DNA of 11,248 bases from CANLBN01 sp047634655 (GTDB lineage Bacteria; Pseudomonadota; Gammaproteobacteria; Pseudomonadales; Cellvibrionaceae): contig JBLIHY010000071.1 in NCBI GenBank assembly GCA_047634655.1, positions 1 to 11,248 of the forward strand, written 5' to 3'. The number at the start of each line of letters is the position of its first letter. Within the stretch, counting starts at the first letter, position 1. Both the position numbers and the translations under genes were made by a program. The notes under the pieces are model-generated. The model made no database searches. It was not told the DNA's origin and saw only the letters and a program-made list of their open reading frames with translations. Positions 1 to 5,048 of this stretch are shown here, piece after piece.

Positions 1-333
1 CCTCATCTTTCACTCGGACAAAGGGATTGAGTATGTTGCAAAAGCGTTTAAAAAACGCTTTTCACGGTTTGGCATTGAGCAAAGCATGAATAGGGTAAAG
101 CAAATGAATGACAATGCCTTCATCGAATCTTTCTTTCAGGATTTTAAGACAGAACGAATAAAGCGTCGTGTATTTAAAATGGTTGAGCAGCTACGAGCAA
201 TCATTATTGAATATATGCGCTATTACAACTTTGAACGATCTCATTCTTCGATTGGGTATGTATCTCCCGTTGAGTTTGAGCGTAAAATGATTAACTAATA
301 AATAGGTGTGTGCAAAAGCGGGTTAGGTTCCCA
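1..333 (+). mobile_element. IS3-family insertion sequence, right end only
   Basis: The window opens inside an IS3-family element. It contains the 3' part of the transposase (stop at 298) and about 35 bases of terminal sequence. The probable right end is the stretch 305-333, beginning GTGTGTGCAAAAGCGG and ending GGTTCCCA. Its reverse complement resembles the right end of the second IS copy at 1083-1108, with a shared GAAC near the outer tip and a CTTTTG block followed by ACAC. The exact outer base is uncertain because the left end and target duplication are outside the window. Confidence 0.7.
2..298 (+). CDS. IS3-family transposase OrfB, C-terminal part (5' end outside window)
   Basis: This is the C-terminal third of a DDE transposase of the IS3 OrfB type (retroviral-integrase fold), which cuts and joins the ends of its own element. 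Reading from base 2 the frame is open to TAA at 296-298. It shows the second catalytic aspartate in HSDKGIEY and the catalytic glutamate in NDNAFIESFF, followed by the usual YNFERSHSSIGYVSPVEFE tail. The ATG at 86 lies inside the catalytic domain and is not a start. The first aspartate is upstream of the window, so I cannot say whether the full copy is intact; the visible part has no lesion. It lies directly beside an attC-like site, so the element probably entered an integron cassette region. Confidence 0.88.
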   Translation, partial: LIFHSDKGIEYVAKAFKKRFSRFGIEQSMNRVKQMNDNAFIESFFQDFKTERIKRRVFKMVEQLRAIIIEYMRYYNFERSHSSIGYVSPVEFERKMIN

Positions 334-344
334 GCTAGTACTAC

Positions 345-427
345 GCCATTTTTGTGTTACTCGCCGTCGCTCAAACATTAACACAAAAATGGCTCTGCAC
401 TGTCTGCAGCTGTGCCGAGCGTTATGC
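345..427 (+). other. Candidate integron attC site (degenerate)
   Basis: A perfect 15-bp inverted repeat, GCCATTTTTGTGTTA (345-359) and TAACACAAAAATGGC (379-393), with a 19-base loop is followed by an integron-like core GAGCGTTATGC (417-427), where GTTATGC occupies 421-427. Integron attC sites are imperfect hairpins ending in an R' core GTTRRRY; GTTATGC is a common variant and recurs at 2476-2482 in this window. A convincing R'' partner (GCATAAC-like) is missing upstream, where the first IS copy ends, so the site may be damaged. Alternatively it is an unrelated hairpin. Confidence 0.5.
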
Positions 428-430
428 TGC

Positions 431-1108
431 CAAGTTCCCCAAAAAAGTAGACACCTCACCACCACATGAAGCCTACGAAGTCGTCACCGAAGAGACGACC
501 CACTCGTACCGATCTCTTGGTTGCAAAAGAAGCTGAACTCGTCAAAGCCAATAAGCGCATCAAGGGCTTGGAAAAAGCGCTGGCGAACCGCAACAACTTC
601 GGACTCGCTGGGCAGGCGATTTTACCTACATAAAAATGTCAAAGGTATTATTGTTTCATGCTGTTGCTATGGCTATATACAGTCGTCGTATTATCGGCTG
701 ATCGTTCAGCCGAAGCCGCAACGCAGAGCTAACCAAAAGTGCACTTAAGATGGCGTTGAATACGCTACTTCCTGAATTTTCTTGTATCTTTCATTCAGAT
801 CAAGGTATTGAGTATGCTGCTTATGATTGCCGTGACATGGCTGAATCAGCAGGGATGATTAGGAGTATGAGCCGCAAGGCAACACCTCAAGATAATGCTA
901 TGGTTGAATCGTATTTTCATTCAACGAAAGCAGAAATGGTATGTCACTTTCCATTTGCTGATGAGTTTGAGGCTGTTGCTCATATTCGGGAATACATAGG
1001 GTTTTACAATAGAGAGCGACTTCACTCGTCACTCAACTATCAATCACAGGCAGGTTATGAAAAGCTATGTGCTTAAAAAAACGTGTCCACAAAAGTGGTG
1101 CTAGTTCA
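431..1108 (+). mobile_element. IS3-family insertion sequence, internally deleted copy
   Basis: Imperfect terminal inverted repeats bound this roughly 680-base element. The left end is AGTTCCCCAAAAAAGTAGACAC (433-454, read in two halves). The right end, reverse-complemented, contains ACCACTTTTGTGGACAC (1084-1100). The inner GTAGACAC and GTGGACAC blocks correspond closely. A complete IS3-family element is usually 1.2-1.5 kb, so about half is missing. Inside, an OrfA-like beginning is joined to the catalytic half of OrfB. The element sits between two integron-type core sites (421-427 and 1125-1131). The outer boundaries are uncertain by a few bases and I see no clear target duplication. Confidence 0.65.
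466..1076 (+). pseudogene. IS3-family transposase remnant: OrfA start joined to OrfB catalytic domain
   Basis: A short frame starting at ATG 466 encodes a basic, Leu/Lys-rich N-terminus (TDLLVAKEAELVKANKRIKG and onward, heptad-like) and ends at TAA 631-633. In a different frame, from 609, the OrfB DDE domain runs to TAA 1074-1076. It carries the first aspartate in WAGDFTYIK, the second in HSDQGIEY and the glutamate in DNAMVESYF, then the YNRERLHSSLNY tail. The domain is broken by TGA at 699-701, where IS3 relatives normally have Trp (IIGWS-like context). The linker between OrfA and OrfB plus the N-terminal part of OrfB are absent, which explains the short element. The gene is therefore inactive: deletion, frame change and nonsense codon. 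Confidence 0.75.
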
Positions 1109-1124
1109 CGTCGCTGATACGGGT

Positions 1125-1131
1125 GTTAAGT
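1125..1131 (+). other. Integron R' core-like site at start of lipoprotein cassette
   Basis: GTTAAGT fits the GTTRRRY core consensus and lies 25 bases before the lipoprotein reading frame, the normal position for the start of a gene cassette. The rest of the preceding attC site is not recognisable because the second IS copy ends about 17 bases upstream. Its use as a recombination core is inferred from the array context. Confidence 0.4.
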
Positions 1132-1149
1132 ATCAATATGGAGGCGTAA

Positions 1150-1735
1150 ATTATTAACAAATTAGCAATTTCATTAGTCCTTTTTTCGTGCGAATCAACA
1201 ATAGTTAAAAATACTTATGCTCCAGGTCGTAGTGTCAGTAAAATAGAGTATTCGCAGTCCAAAGGCTTAGTCTTATTGGCGTCGACTGGCAAGCGAACCT
1301 GGGGCTGTGGTTTCGACCGTTTGCCTAGCAACAAAAAAATAGGTTCCGCTCTAGACCTTATAATTAACAACTCTCAACAAGGCTTTATGAATTATGCCTA
1401 TATGCTTCAGCCTGGCACCTATGCTTTAAGTTATATAAACAGAAAGGTGGCTGGTTCACTGAAACACGTAGGTTACATTACAGAAAATCGATCCGGCCGT
1501 TCTTGAAAACGGTGGTACATTTACAGTCAAGGCAAATGAGGCTGTCTACATTGGTCATTTCGGGCTTGATTGTGCCTACGGCCCTACGATGTGGCGCTAT
1601 TATGCTGAAGATAAGGATAGTTTTGATGAGTTAGTTTCTCGTTATACCTCATATTACCCGTATCTTTCTCTGGACAATGTATCTTATCGTTTATTTTCAA
1701 CCAAGAATTTTGGCCATGACTTCACACTAGAGTAA
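1150..1735 (+). pseudogene. Frameshifted small lipoprotein gene in integron cassette
   Basis: I do not recognise the family. A GGAGG ribosome binding site (1140-1144) precedes a frame that begins with ATT codons at 1150 and 1153. The predicted N-terminus reads NKLAISLVLFSC, a short lipoprotein signal peptide with a lipobox ending in Cys, so the product would be a membrane-anchored lipoprotein. No ATG, GTG or TTG lies near the signal peptide, so the start may be mutated or be a rare ATT. The frame runs through GLVLLASTGKRTWGCGF to TGA 1504-1506. The coding sense continues one frame over (from about 1490) through EAVYIGHFGLDCAYG to SYRLFSTKNF and TAA 1733-1735. A single-base indel between about 1480 and 1500 therefore splits one protein of about 190 residues. 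Confidence 0.6.
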
Positions 1736-2026
1736 ACTACGCCTAACATACTGTTATAAAGTGTTAGAGGTGTACGCTCTTACAAAAAAAATCTGAGGCA
1801 GCATTCAATAAAAAGTACTTTTAAGCTATCGGCCCAGTAAGTTGATCATAAATTCAGCATCGGGGGTTTCGTATTCGGCGGCAAATTTAGTAGGGTAATT
1901 TTGGTAATATTTGTGTTCTATCCTTAGTTTCCACTAAATCAGTACAAAAAATCCTTAATTTTTAGTATTCTTGTTCTCTCAAATTAATCAAGAGTGTGTC
2001 ACGTAGAGCCGCTGTTATGGCAAAAT
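1736..2026. other. Non-coding stretch between cassette genes, with R''-like box
   Basis: No intact gene is visible. GCCTAAC at 1741-1747, just after the lipoprotein stop, is a perfect complement of the R' core GTTAGGC at 2076-2082. If these are the two ends of one attC, about 280 bases have been inserted between R'' and the stem at 2027. Within it is a short minus-strand open frame (1826-1933) that reads like a gene tail. Confidence 0.4.
1826..1933 (-). pseudogene. Possible C-terminal fragment of an unknown protein
   Basis: On the minus strand an open frame of about 35 codons ends at TAG (1826-1828) and contains YYQNYPTKFAAEYETPDAEF followed by MINLLGR. The composition looks like ordinary protein sequence, not random translation, but it is blocked upstream by a stop at 1934-1936 and has no start or ribosome binding site. 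I do not recognise the family. It may be debris carried with an insertion into the attC region. Confidence 0.25.
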
Positions 2027-2082
2027 CGCCTAAATTGACCCACTCCGCGTTGCTTTGCGGTCAATTTAGGCGAGCGTTAGGC
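2027..2082 (+). other. Integron attC site, stem and R' core
   Basis: A perfect 14-bp inverted repeat, CGCCTAAATTGACC (2027-2040) and GGTCAATTTAGGCG (2059-2072), encloses an 18-base loop and is followed by the core GAGCGTTAGGC, with R' GTTAGGC at 2076-2082. The next reading frame starts 17 bases later, as expected for a cassette. R' is exactly complementary to the R'' box GCCTAAC at 2407-2413 at the far end of the same cassette, which is what a circularised cassette would need. A matching R'' immediately before the stem is missing. Confidence 0.7.
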
Positions 2083-2098
2083 ATCAAAAAGAGATTGT

Positions 2099-2434
2099 AT
2101 GTATTCTGTAGCATTTATATTTGAGCCGGGTAAATATGATGACTCATTCCATGAGCTAAATGATTTTATCCAAAATTTTGCAGAATCAATGGATGGATTT
2201 GTTGGTAAAGAATCCTGGCAATCACCAGATGGAAAAATTATAAATTCTACTTATTACTGGAAAAGTGAAGAGGCTATTAAAGAGTTTTCTTCTCATCCAA
2301 AGCATATTGAGGCTAAACGGCAATATTCTAAATGGTATAATGGCTACCATATTGTTGTTTCAAAGATCCAACGCTCATATGGTGATAATATCATTTCCCA
2401 TATGACGCCTAACGAGCGTTTTAAAAGTGTCTAA
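2099..2434 (+). CDS. Antibiotic-biosynthesis-monooxygenase-fold protein (integron cassette)
   Basis: A 111-residue protein of the ABM-like dimeric alpha/beta barrel superfamily. It begins MYSVAFIFEPGKYDDSF, has the FVGKESWQSPDGK strand region, the STYYWKSEEAIKEFSSHPKH helix that marks the family, and the YNGYHIVVSKIQRSYGD C-terminal strand. Relatives include small heme-free monooxygenases and proteins of unknown substrate, so the reaction is not predictable. Length matches the family. A weak AAGAGA ribosome binding site (2089-2094) precedes ATG 2099. The gene fills a 400-base cassette cut at 2076/2077 and 2476/2477. Its last nine or so codons run into the attC site, so TPN in the tail is encoded by the R'' box. 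Promoter is not evident; it probably relies on readthrough from upstream. Confidence 0.85.
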   Translation: MYSVAFIFEPGKYDDSFHELNDFIQNFAESMDGFVGKESWQSPDGKIINSTYYWKSEEAIKEFSSHPKHIEAKRQYSKWYNGYHIVVSKIQRSYGDNIISHMTPNERFKSV

Positions 2435-2482
2435 TAAGACCAGCCAGTAGGGATGAACCTGCCCCTGCTGGTGACGTTATGC
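2407..2482 (+). other. Integron attC site after monooxygenase-like gene
   Basis: R'' GCCTAAC (2407-2413) and R' GTTATGC (2476-2482) bound a 76-base site with an imperfect central stem, CCAGCCAGTAGGG against CCTGCCCCTGCTGG. R'' is a perfect complement of the core that starts the same cassette (G plus TTAGGC at 2077-2082). This reciprocal match is the signature of an integron cassette. R' starts the cold-shock cassette. Confidence 0.75.
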
Positions 2483-2493
2483 ATTGATTCGGA

Positions 2494-2527
2494 AACCATA
2501 TTCATGATGGTGATAGTGGATATGGTT
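2494..2527 (+). promoter_or_regulatory. Hairpin in 5' leader of the cold-shock gene
   Basis: AACCATAT (2494-2501) and ATATGGTT (2520-2527) form a perfect 8-bp stem with an 18-base loop, 34 bases before the cold-shock start codon. Known cspA-type mRNAs have long structured leaders that act in cold-dependent translation. Here the leader between the core site and ATG is only about 80 bases, so a regulatory role is inference. Confidence 0.3.
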
Positions 2528-2561
2528 ATTTATTTTTCACCTTAATGAAGAAGAAAATATT

Positions 2562-2768
2562 ATGAGTAAAGGTACAGTAAAGTGGTTCGATGCAACAAAG
2601 GGTTTTGGTTTTATTGAGCCCGAAGATGGCAGTAAAGATCTTTTCGTTCACCATTCGGAAATTCAGAGTGGCGGCGAGTACGCGACACTGAATGACGGTC
2701 AAGCTGTCGAATATGAAGTTGGTCAAGGCCAAAAAGGCCCTTGTGCTAATAAAGTAAAAGCAATTTAA
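2562..2768 (+). CDS. Cold-shock protein, CspA family (integron cassette)
   Basis: A 68-residue CspA-family protein, a single cold-shock domain (OB fold) that binds single-stranded RNA and DNA, usually as an RNA chaperone or transcription antiterminator in the cytoplasm. The RNP1 motif KGFGFI is at residues 13-18 and RNP2 LFVHH at 27-31; Trp8, Phe15, Phe17, Phe28 and His30 are the expected nucleic-acid-facing residues. Length is typical. The start ATG 2562 follows an A-rich GAAGAAGAAAA stretch that can serve as ribosome binding site. It occupies its own cassette (2477-2853) between attC sites at 2407-2482 and 2779-2859. The frame on the opposite strand (2526-2831) is a shadow. Confidence 0.95.
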   Translation: MSKGTVKWFDATKGFGFIEPEDGSKDLFVHHSEIQSGGEYATLNDGQAVEYEVGQGQKGPCANKVKAI

Positions 2769-2778
2769 TTCAAGTAAT

Positions 2779-2859
2779 ACATAACAAGTGTAGTCACTCG
2801 GAAAAATTTTGCTTCGGCTTTGCCTGCGCAAAGTTTTTCCGGTGCTACAGGCGTTATAT
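2779..2859 (+). other. Integron attC site after cold-shock gene
   Basis: R'' ACATAAC (2779-2785) and R' GTTATAT (2853-2859) bound an 81-base site with extended pairing: TGTAG with CTACA, and CTCGGAAAAA with TTTTTCCGG, around a TTTGC/GCAAA-type inner stem. R'' matches the complement of the core at the start of the same cassette (G plus TTATGC, complement GCATAAC) at six of seven bases. R' begins the DUF427 cassette. Confidence 0.8.
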
Positions 2860-2882
2860 GTTAATAAGACGTAAAGTATATT

Positions 2883-3164
2883 ATGAAAGCGATATGGAAC
2901 GATGAAGTAATTGCTGAAAGCGATGGTACGATTGTAGTGGAGTCAAATCATTACTTTCCGGCTGTATCAATAAAGAAAGAATATTTTAAGGAAAGTAGTA
3001 AAAATACAACTTGTCCTTGGAAAGGGAAGGCTAGCTATTATTCCATATCGGTAAATGGCAAAACAAATGAAGATGCTGCTTGGTATTATCCAAATGCAGG
3101 ACAAAAAGCAAAGCAGATTGAAGGTATGGTCGCATTTTGGCGAGGTGTAAAGGTTGTAGAATGA
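2883..3164 (+). CDS. DUF427 domain protein (last visible cassette)
   Basis: A complete 93-residue protein of the DUF427 family (Pfam NTP_transf_9 in older naming); function not established. Hallmarks are the MKAIWNDEVIAESDGTIVVE opening, NHYFP at 22-26, the TTCPWKGKASYYSI block at 42-55 containing a conserved Cys-Pro-Trp-Lys, DAAWYYP, and the AFWRGVKVVE end. Start ATG 2883 lies 24 bases after the R' core at 2853-2859, the expected place in a cassette; the ribosome binding site is weak. Unlike the two preceding cassettes, no R'' box (expected ATATAAC or similar) or attC follows the stop, so the array appears to end here or the 3' end was lost. The minus-strand frame at 2967-3167 is a shadow. 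Confidence 0.9.
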   Translation: MKAIWNDEVIAESDGTIVVESNHYFPAVSIKKEYFKESSKNTTCPWKGKASYYSISVNGKTNEDAAWYYPNAGQKAKQIEGMVAFWRGVKVVE

Positions 3165-3337
3165 CAAGAAATAAAAATCTTAATTTCGTTTTTTTGCCCA
3201 CTTCGCAGACATAAGATCTATGTTCCGTCGGCTGTTTTTTATTTCCAAAGATAATTAATTATTTTTCAAAAATTCTATTCTATTGTAAAAAAGTATTTTC
3301 TGTACTTTCTCTTCGGCTTTCGATTAATTGCCGCTCA

Positions 3338-3377
3338 ACAAAAAACCGACCTGACAATCATCAGGTCGTCAGGTCGG
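3338..3377 (-). terminator. Rho-independent terminator of the FAS1 gene
   Basis: Perfect 10-bp arms CCGACCTGAC (3346-3355) and GTCAGGTCGG (3368-3377) with a 12-base loop are followed on the minus strand by six T residues (3340-3345). It lies about 30 bases after the FAS1 stop codon. Confidence 0.9.
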
Positions 3378-3407
3378 CATTCAGTAAAGTTACACAAGTA
3401 GCATTAT

Positions 3408-3905
3408 CTACTTGGGCATAATGACTGTGTCAATAATGTGGATGACACCATTACTTGTTTTGACGTCGGTAGCAATCACTTGTGCACCGTCAACGTAGAC
3501 CTTGCCATTTTTTACAGTAATGGATACTGCTTGACCCTGGACAGTTTTGGCTTCGCTTAATTTAACCACGTCGCTGGCCATTACCTTACCGGGGACTACG
3601 TGGTAGGTTAATACTTTGGTTAGAGCTTCTTTGTCGGCTAGCAACTCATTTAAGGTTTCGCTAGGAATTTTGGCAAAGGCTGCATCGTTGGGAGCGAATA
3701 CGGTAAAGGGACCATCTCCTTTGAGCGTCTCGACCAGACCTGCTGCTTTAATTGCAGTGACTAATGTCGTGAAGCTACCATTGCTGACAGCAGTATCAAC
3801 GATATCTTTTCTCATTTTTGAGTCGCTGGTATAGTCAGCGAATGTGACGGATGAAATCATAAAAAAGAATATAGCTGCTAAGCTAAAGGGTAGTGACTTT
3901 CTCAT
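3408..3905 (-). CDS. Secreted fasciclin (FAS1) domain protein
   Basis: A 165-residue exported protein with one FAS1 domain, a fold that mediates cell-surface adhesion and protein contacts in many organisms. In bacteria its exact partner is usually unknown. Residues 1-23 form a classical signal peptide (RKS, hydrophobic core AAIFFFMISS, cleavage VTFA/DYT). The FAS1 domain spans about 33-165, with the H1 motif GPFTVFAPNDAAF, the YH motif LTYHVVPGKV and the H2 motif NGVIHIIDTVIMP at the C-terminus. GAGG (plus-strand 3915-3918) lies 9 bases before ATG 3905. Single-gene unit: own terminator downstream and a TGACAA/TTGTCA dyad upstream. Length is typical for a one-domain protein. The + strand frame at 3616-3834 is a shadow. 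Confidence 0.95.
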   Translation of the reverse strand: MRKSLPFSLAAIFFFMISSVTFADYTSDSKMRKDIVDTAVSNGSFTTLVTAIKAAGLVETLKGDGPFTVFAPNDAAFAKIPSETLNELLADKEALTKVLTYHVVPGKVMASDVVKLSEAKTVQGQAVSITVKNGKVYVDGAQVIATDVKTSNGVIHIIDTVIMPK

Positions 3906-3946
3906 TTTTTGTAGCCTCAGGTAATTAGTTTAGTTTTAGATAAAGT

Positions 3947-3965
3947 TGACAACAATAATTTGTCA
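3947..3965. promoter_or_regulatory. TGACAA-N7-TTGTCA dyad upstream of the FAS1 gene
   Basis: Inverted 6-bp arms TGACAA (3947-3952) and TTGTCA (3960-3965) separated by CAATAAT lie about 40-60 bases before the FAS1 start. Read on the minus strand the nearer arm gives TTGTCA, close to a -35 box, with ACTAAT (3924-3929) 17 bases on as a weak -10. That -10 would place transcription start almost on the ribosome binding site, so operator or promoter use is uncertain. Confidence 0.25.
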
Positions 3966-4096
3966 TCCTCTGATCTTACGCTTTAAAGTTGTGCCCGGAT
4001 GTGGACAAACACTAAAATTGCTAATTGTTTTTCAAACAAAGCCTTCATTACAGGGAAGTGCTGCCATTTTTAATCATCTTAAGTTATTCGACCAAA

Positions 4097-4120
4097 GATT
4101 AATTCATCCATGAATTAATC
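4097..4120. repeat. Perfect 11-bp inverted repeat, operator-like
   Basis: GATTAATTCAT (4097-4107) and ATGAATTAATC (4110-4120) are exact inverse complements separated by CC. The two-base gap makes an RNA hairpin loop unfavourable, so a dimeric protein binding site is more likely than a terminator. No gene start lies close. Confidence 0.45.
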
Positions 4121-4203
4121 AGAGTATTCTATAAGAATAAAATTACCATCAATGGAAAATACGTACTAAGCGATTTACTAGAGACTATTAAACTCGTTGT
4201 CGC

Positions 4204-4256
4204 CTGTTCGCGATTTTGAAAAAAGTCTGTGTAAGACTATCTGTTCACGATTTGTG
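4204..4256 (+). repeat. Two-copy direct repeat flanking a small hairpin
   Basis: CTGTTCGCGATTTTG (4204-4218) recurs as CTGTTCACGATTTGTG (4241-4256), with one substitution in the first 13 bases and a 37-base period. Between them AGTCT-gtgta-AGACT can form a small hairpin. Function unknown; could be iterons, duplicated target sequence or chance. Confidence 0.35.
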
Positions 4257-4415
4257 TGACTGTAAAATAACCCTCCTGACATAAAACTAATAAGATTCTC
4301 GCTGAGGGCCCCTGAGACTGTAGATCCTCGAAGCCAGGAGCCGAAGCTTATTGCGTCCTGCTCTCACCTTTTACCGGTATCTCTGCACGCAATATAAATT
4401 TTATAGAAAGTATTT

Positions 4416-4453
4416 AAAGCGTATTTAAACGCTCAGAAATACGCTTTATTTTT
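4416..4453 (+). terminator. Strong + strand terminator without an upstream gene
   Basis: Perfect 11-bp arms AAAGCGTATTT (4416-4426) and AAATACGCTTT (4437-4447), loop of 10, then ATTTTT (4448-4453). This is a good rho-independent terminator for the + strand. The nearest protein gene on that strand ends at 3164 and is separated by the oppositely oriented FAS1 gene, so it terminates either an unrecognised RNA or a transcript whose gene is gone. Confidence 0.7.
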
Positions 4454-4658
4454 ACTAAATTTGTGCTTATAACGAGTTGGTAGACCTAATTTTTTAATCC
4501 AGAGGCCAATTTTTTTGTCGATAGATCAAGAAGACTTTACGTTCCGGTTTCGAAATCCATTGGGTCAGCGCTGTATCATCGATATCTAAGCCGCCTGTAA
4601 AAGTTCCAAATAATGGTGGCAGCATTAGCTGCTTGCCAACTGCCGCAGTCATTGAATA

Positions 4659-5048
4659 AATGGCGCACGGCCCACGCCGACCTTTACTTGCGATTTTTTC
4701 ATCACTGAAGCAACCTTTGGCCTACCGGTTTTTACTCATCCGCCTATCGAACAGAAATTGCAAAAATTATTACAATCCCTGCAATCATTTTCGGATCGCT
4801 GGTCGCGTCAACTGCCCAAGGTGCTCACAGCGACGGCTTCCGGTTGGTTGCAAATCCGCACTCGTAGCAAATAGCCGCGAGTGGAGCTGCCTCTGGTGAT
4901 TTCCGATCACTGCGATTGGCCCGAATTAATTCAGACTCTGGAGCAAGTTAATCCCAGTGAAGTCTGGGTCACCCACGGTCGCGAGGAAGCATTGGCGCAT
5001 CCACTGGAAAAAGATGACTTAGTAAAGATAAACGCTCAACACTGTTAA
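4659..5048 (+). pseudogene. Remnant of ligase-associated DNA-damage-response exonuclease
   Basis: The intact family (metallo-beta-lactamase/SNM1-like exonuclease, about 330-340 residues) sits in an operon with an ATP-dependent ligase and a DEXH helicase. One frame from 4659 carries CDFFITEATFGLPVF and HPPIEQKLQKLLQSLQSFSD, then TASGWLQIRTRSK, an in-frame TAG at 4872-4874, and VELPLVISDHCDWPELI followed by EVWVTHGREEAL. These are the recognisable C-terminal motifs in order, but the segment between SFSDR and TASGW is too short by several dozen residues and the N-terminal metal-binding half is absent. After THGREEAL the frame reads AHPLEKDD, which resembles the ligase sequence just before its catalytic lysine, so the gene looks joined to the ligase by a deletion near 4995. 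TAA follows at 5046-5048. Confidence 0.7.

Larger units (their letters stand above)
3966..4658. other. Gene-free region with structured elements
   Basis: No supported coding frame in either strand. It holds the inverted repeat at 4097-4120, the direct repeat at 4204-4256 and the + strand terminator at 4416-4453, listed separately. The GC-rich, partly self-complementary part around 4290-4370 (GAGGGCCCCTGAG, then TCCTCGAAGCCAGGA) looks different from its AT-rich surroundings. The stretch 4456-4658 shows nothing I can assign; it may contain diverged upstream parts of the exonuclease remnant. Confidence 0.5.

Noticed and set aside
354..536. Open frame of 60 codons across the attC-like stem
   Set aside because: It starts inside the inverted repeat arm, has no ribosome site and crosses the IS left end; no protein-like motif.
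521..748. Frame overlapping the OrfA-like start
   Set aside because: Wrong frame over the real OrfA sense (ATG 466) and across the IS deletion junction.
2526..3167. Minus-strand frames opposite the cold-shock and DUF427 genes
   Set aside because: Pure antisense shadows of two well-supported genes.
3165..3245. Terminator for the DUF427 gene (ACATA/TATGT stem before TTTTTT)
   Set aside because: The stem is only about five pairs and the T run is 10 or more bases away; too weak to call.
3616..3834. Plus-strand frame opposite the FAS1 gene
   Set aside because: Antisense shadow; the minus strand has signal peptide, ribosome site and terminator.
4660..4899. 79-codon frame beginning MAHGPRRPLL
   Set aside because: It is the wrong frame over the exonuclease remnant, whose motifs lie in the neighbouring frame.
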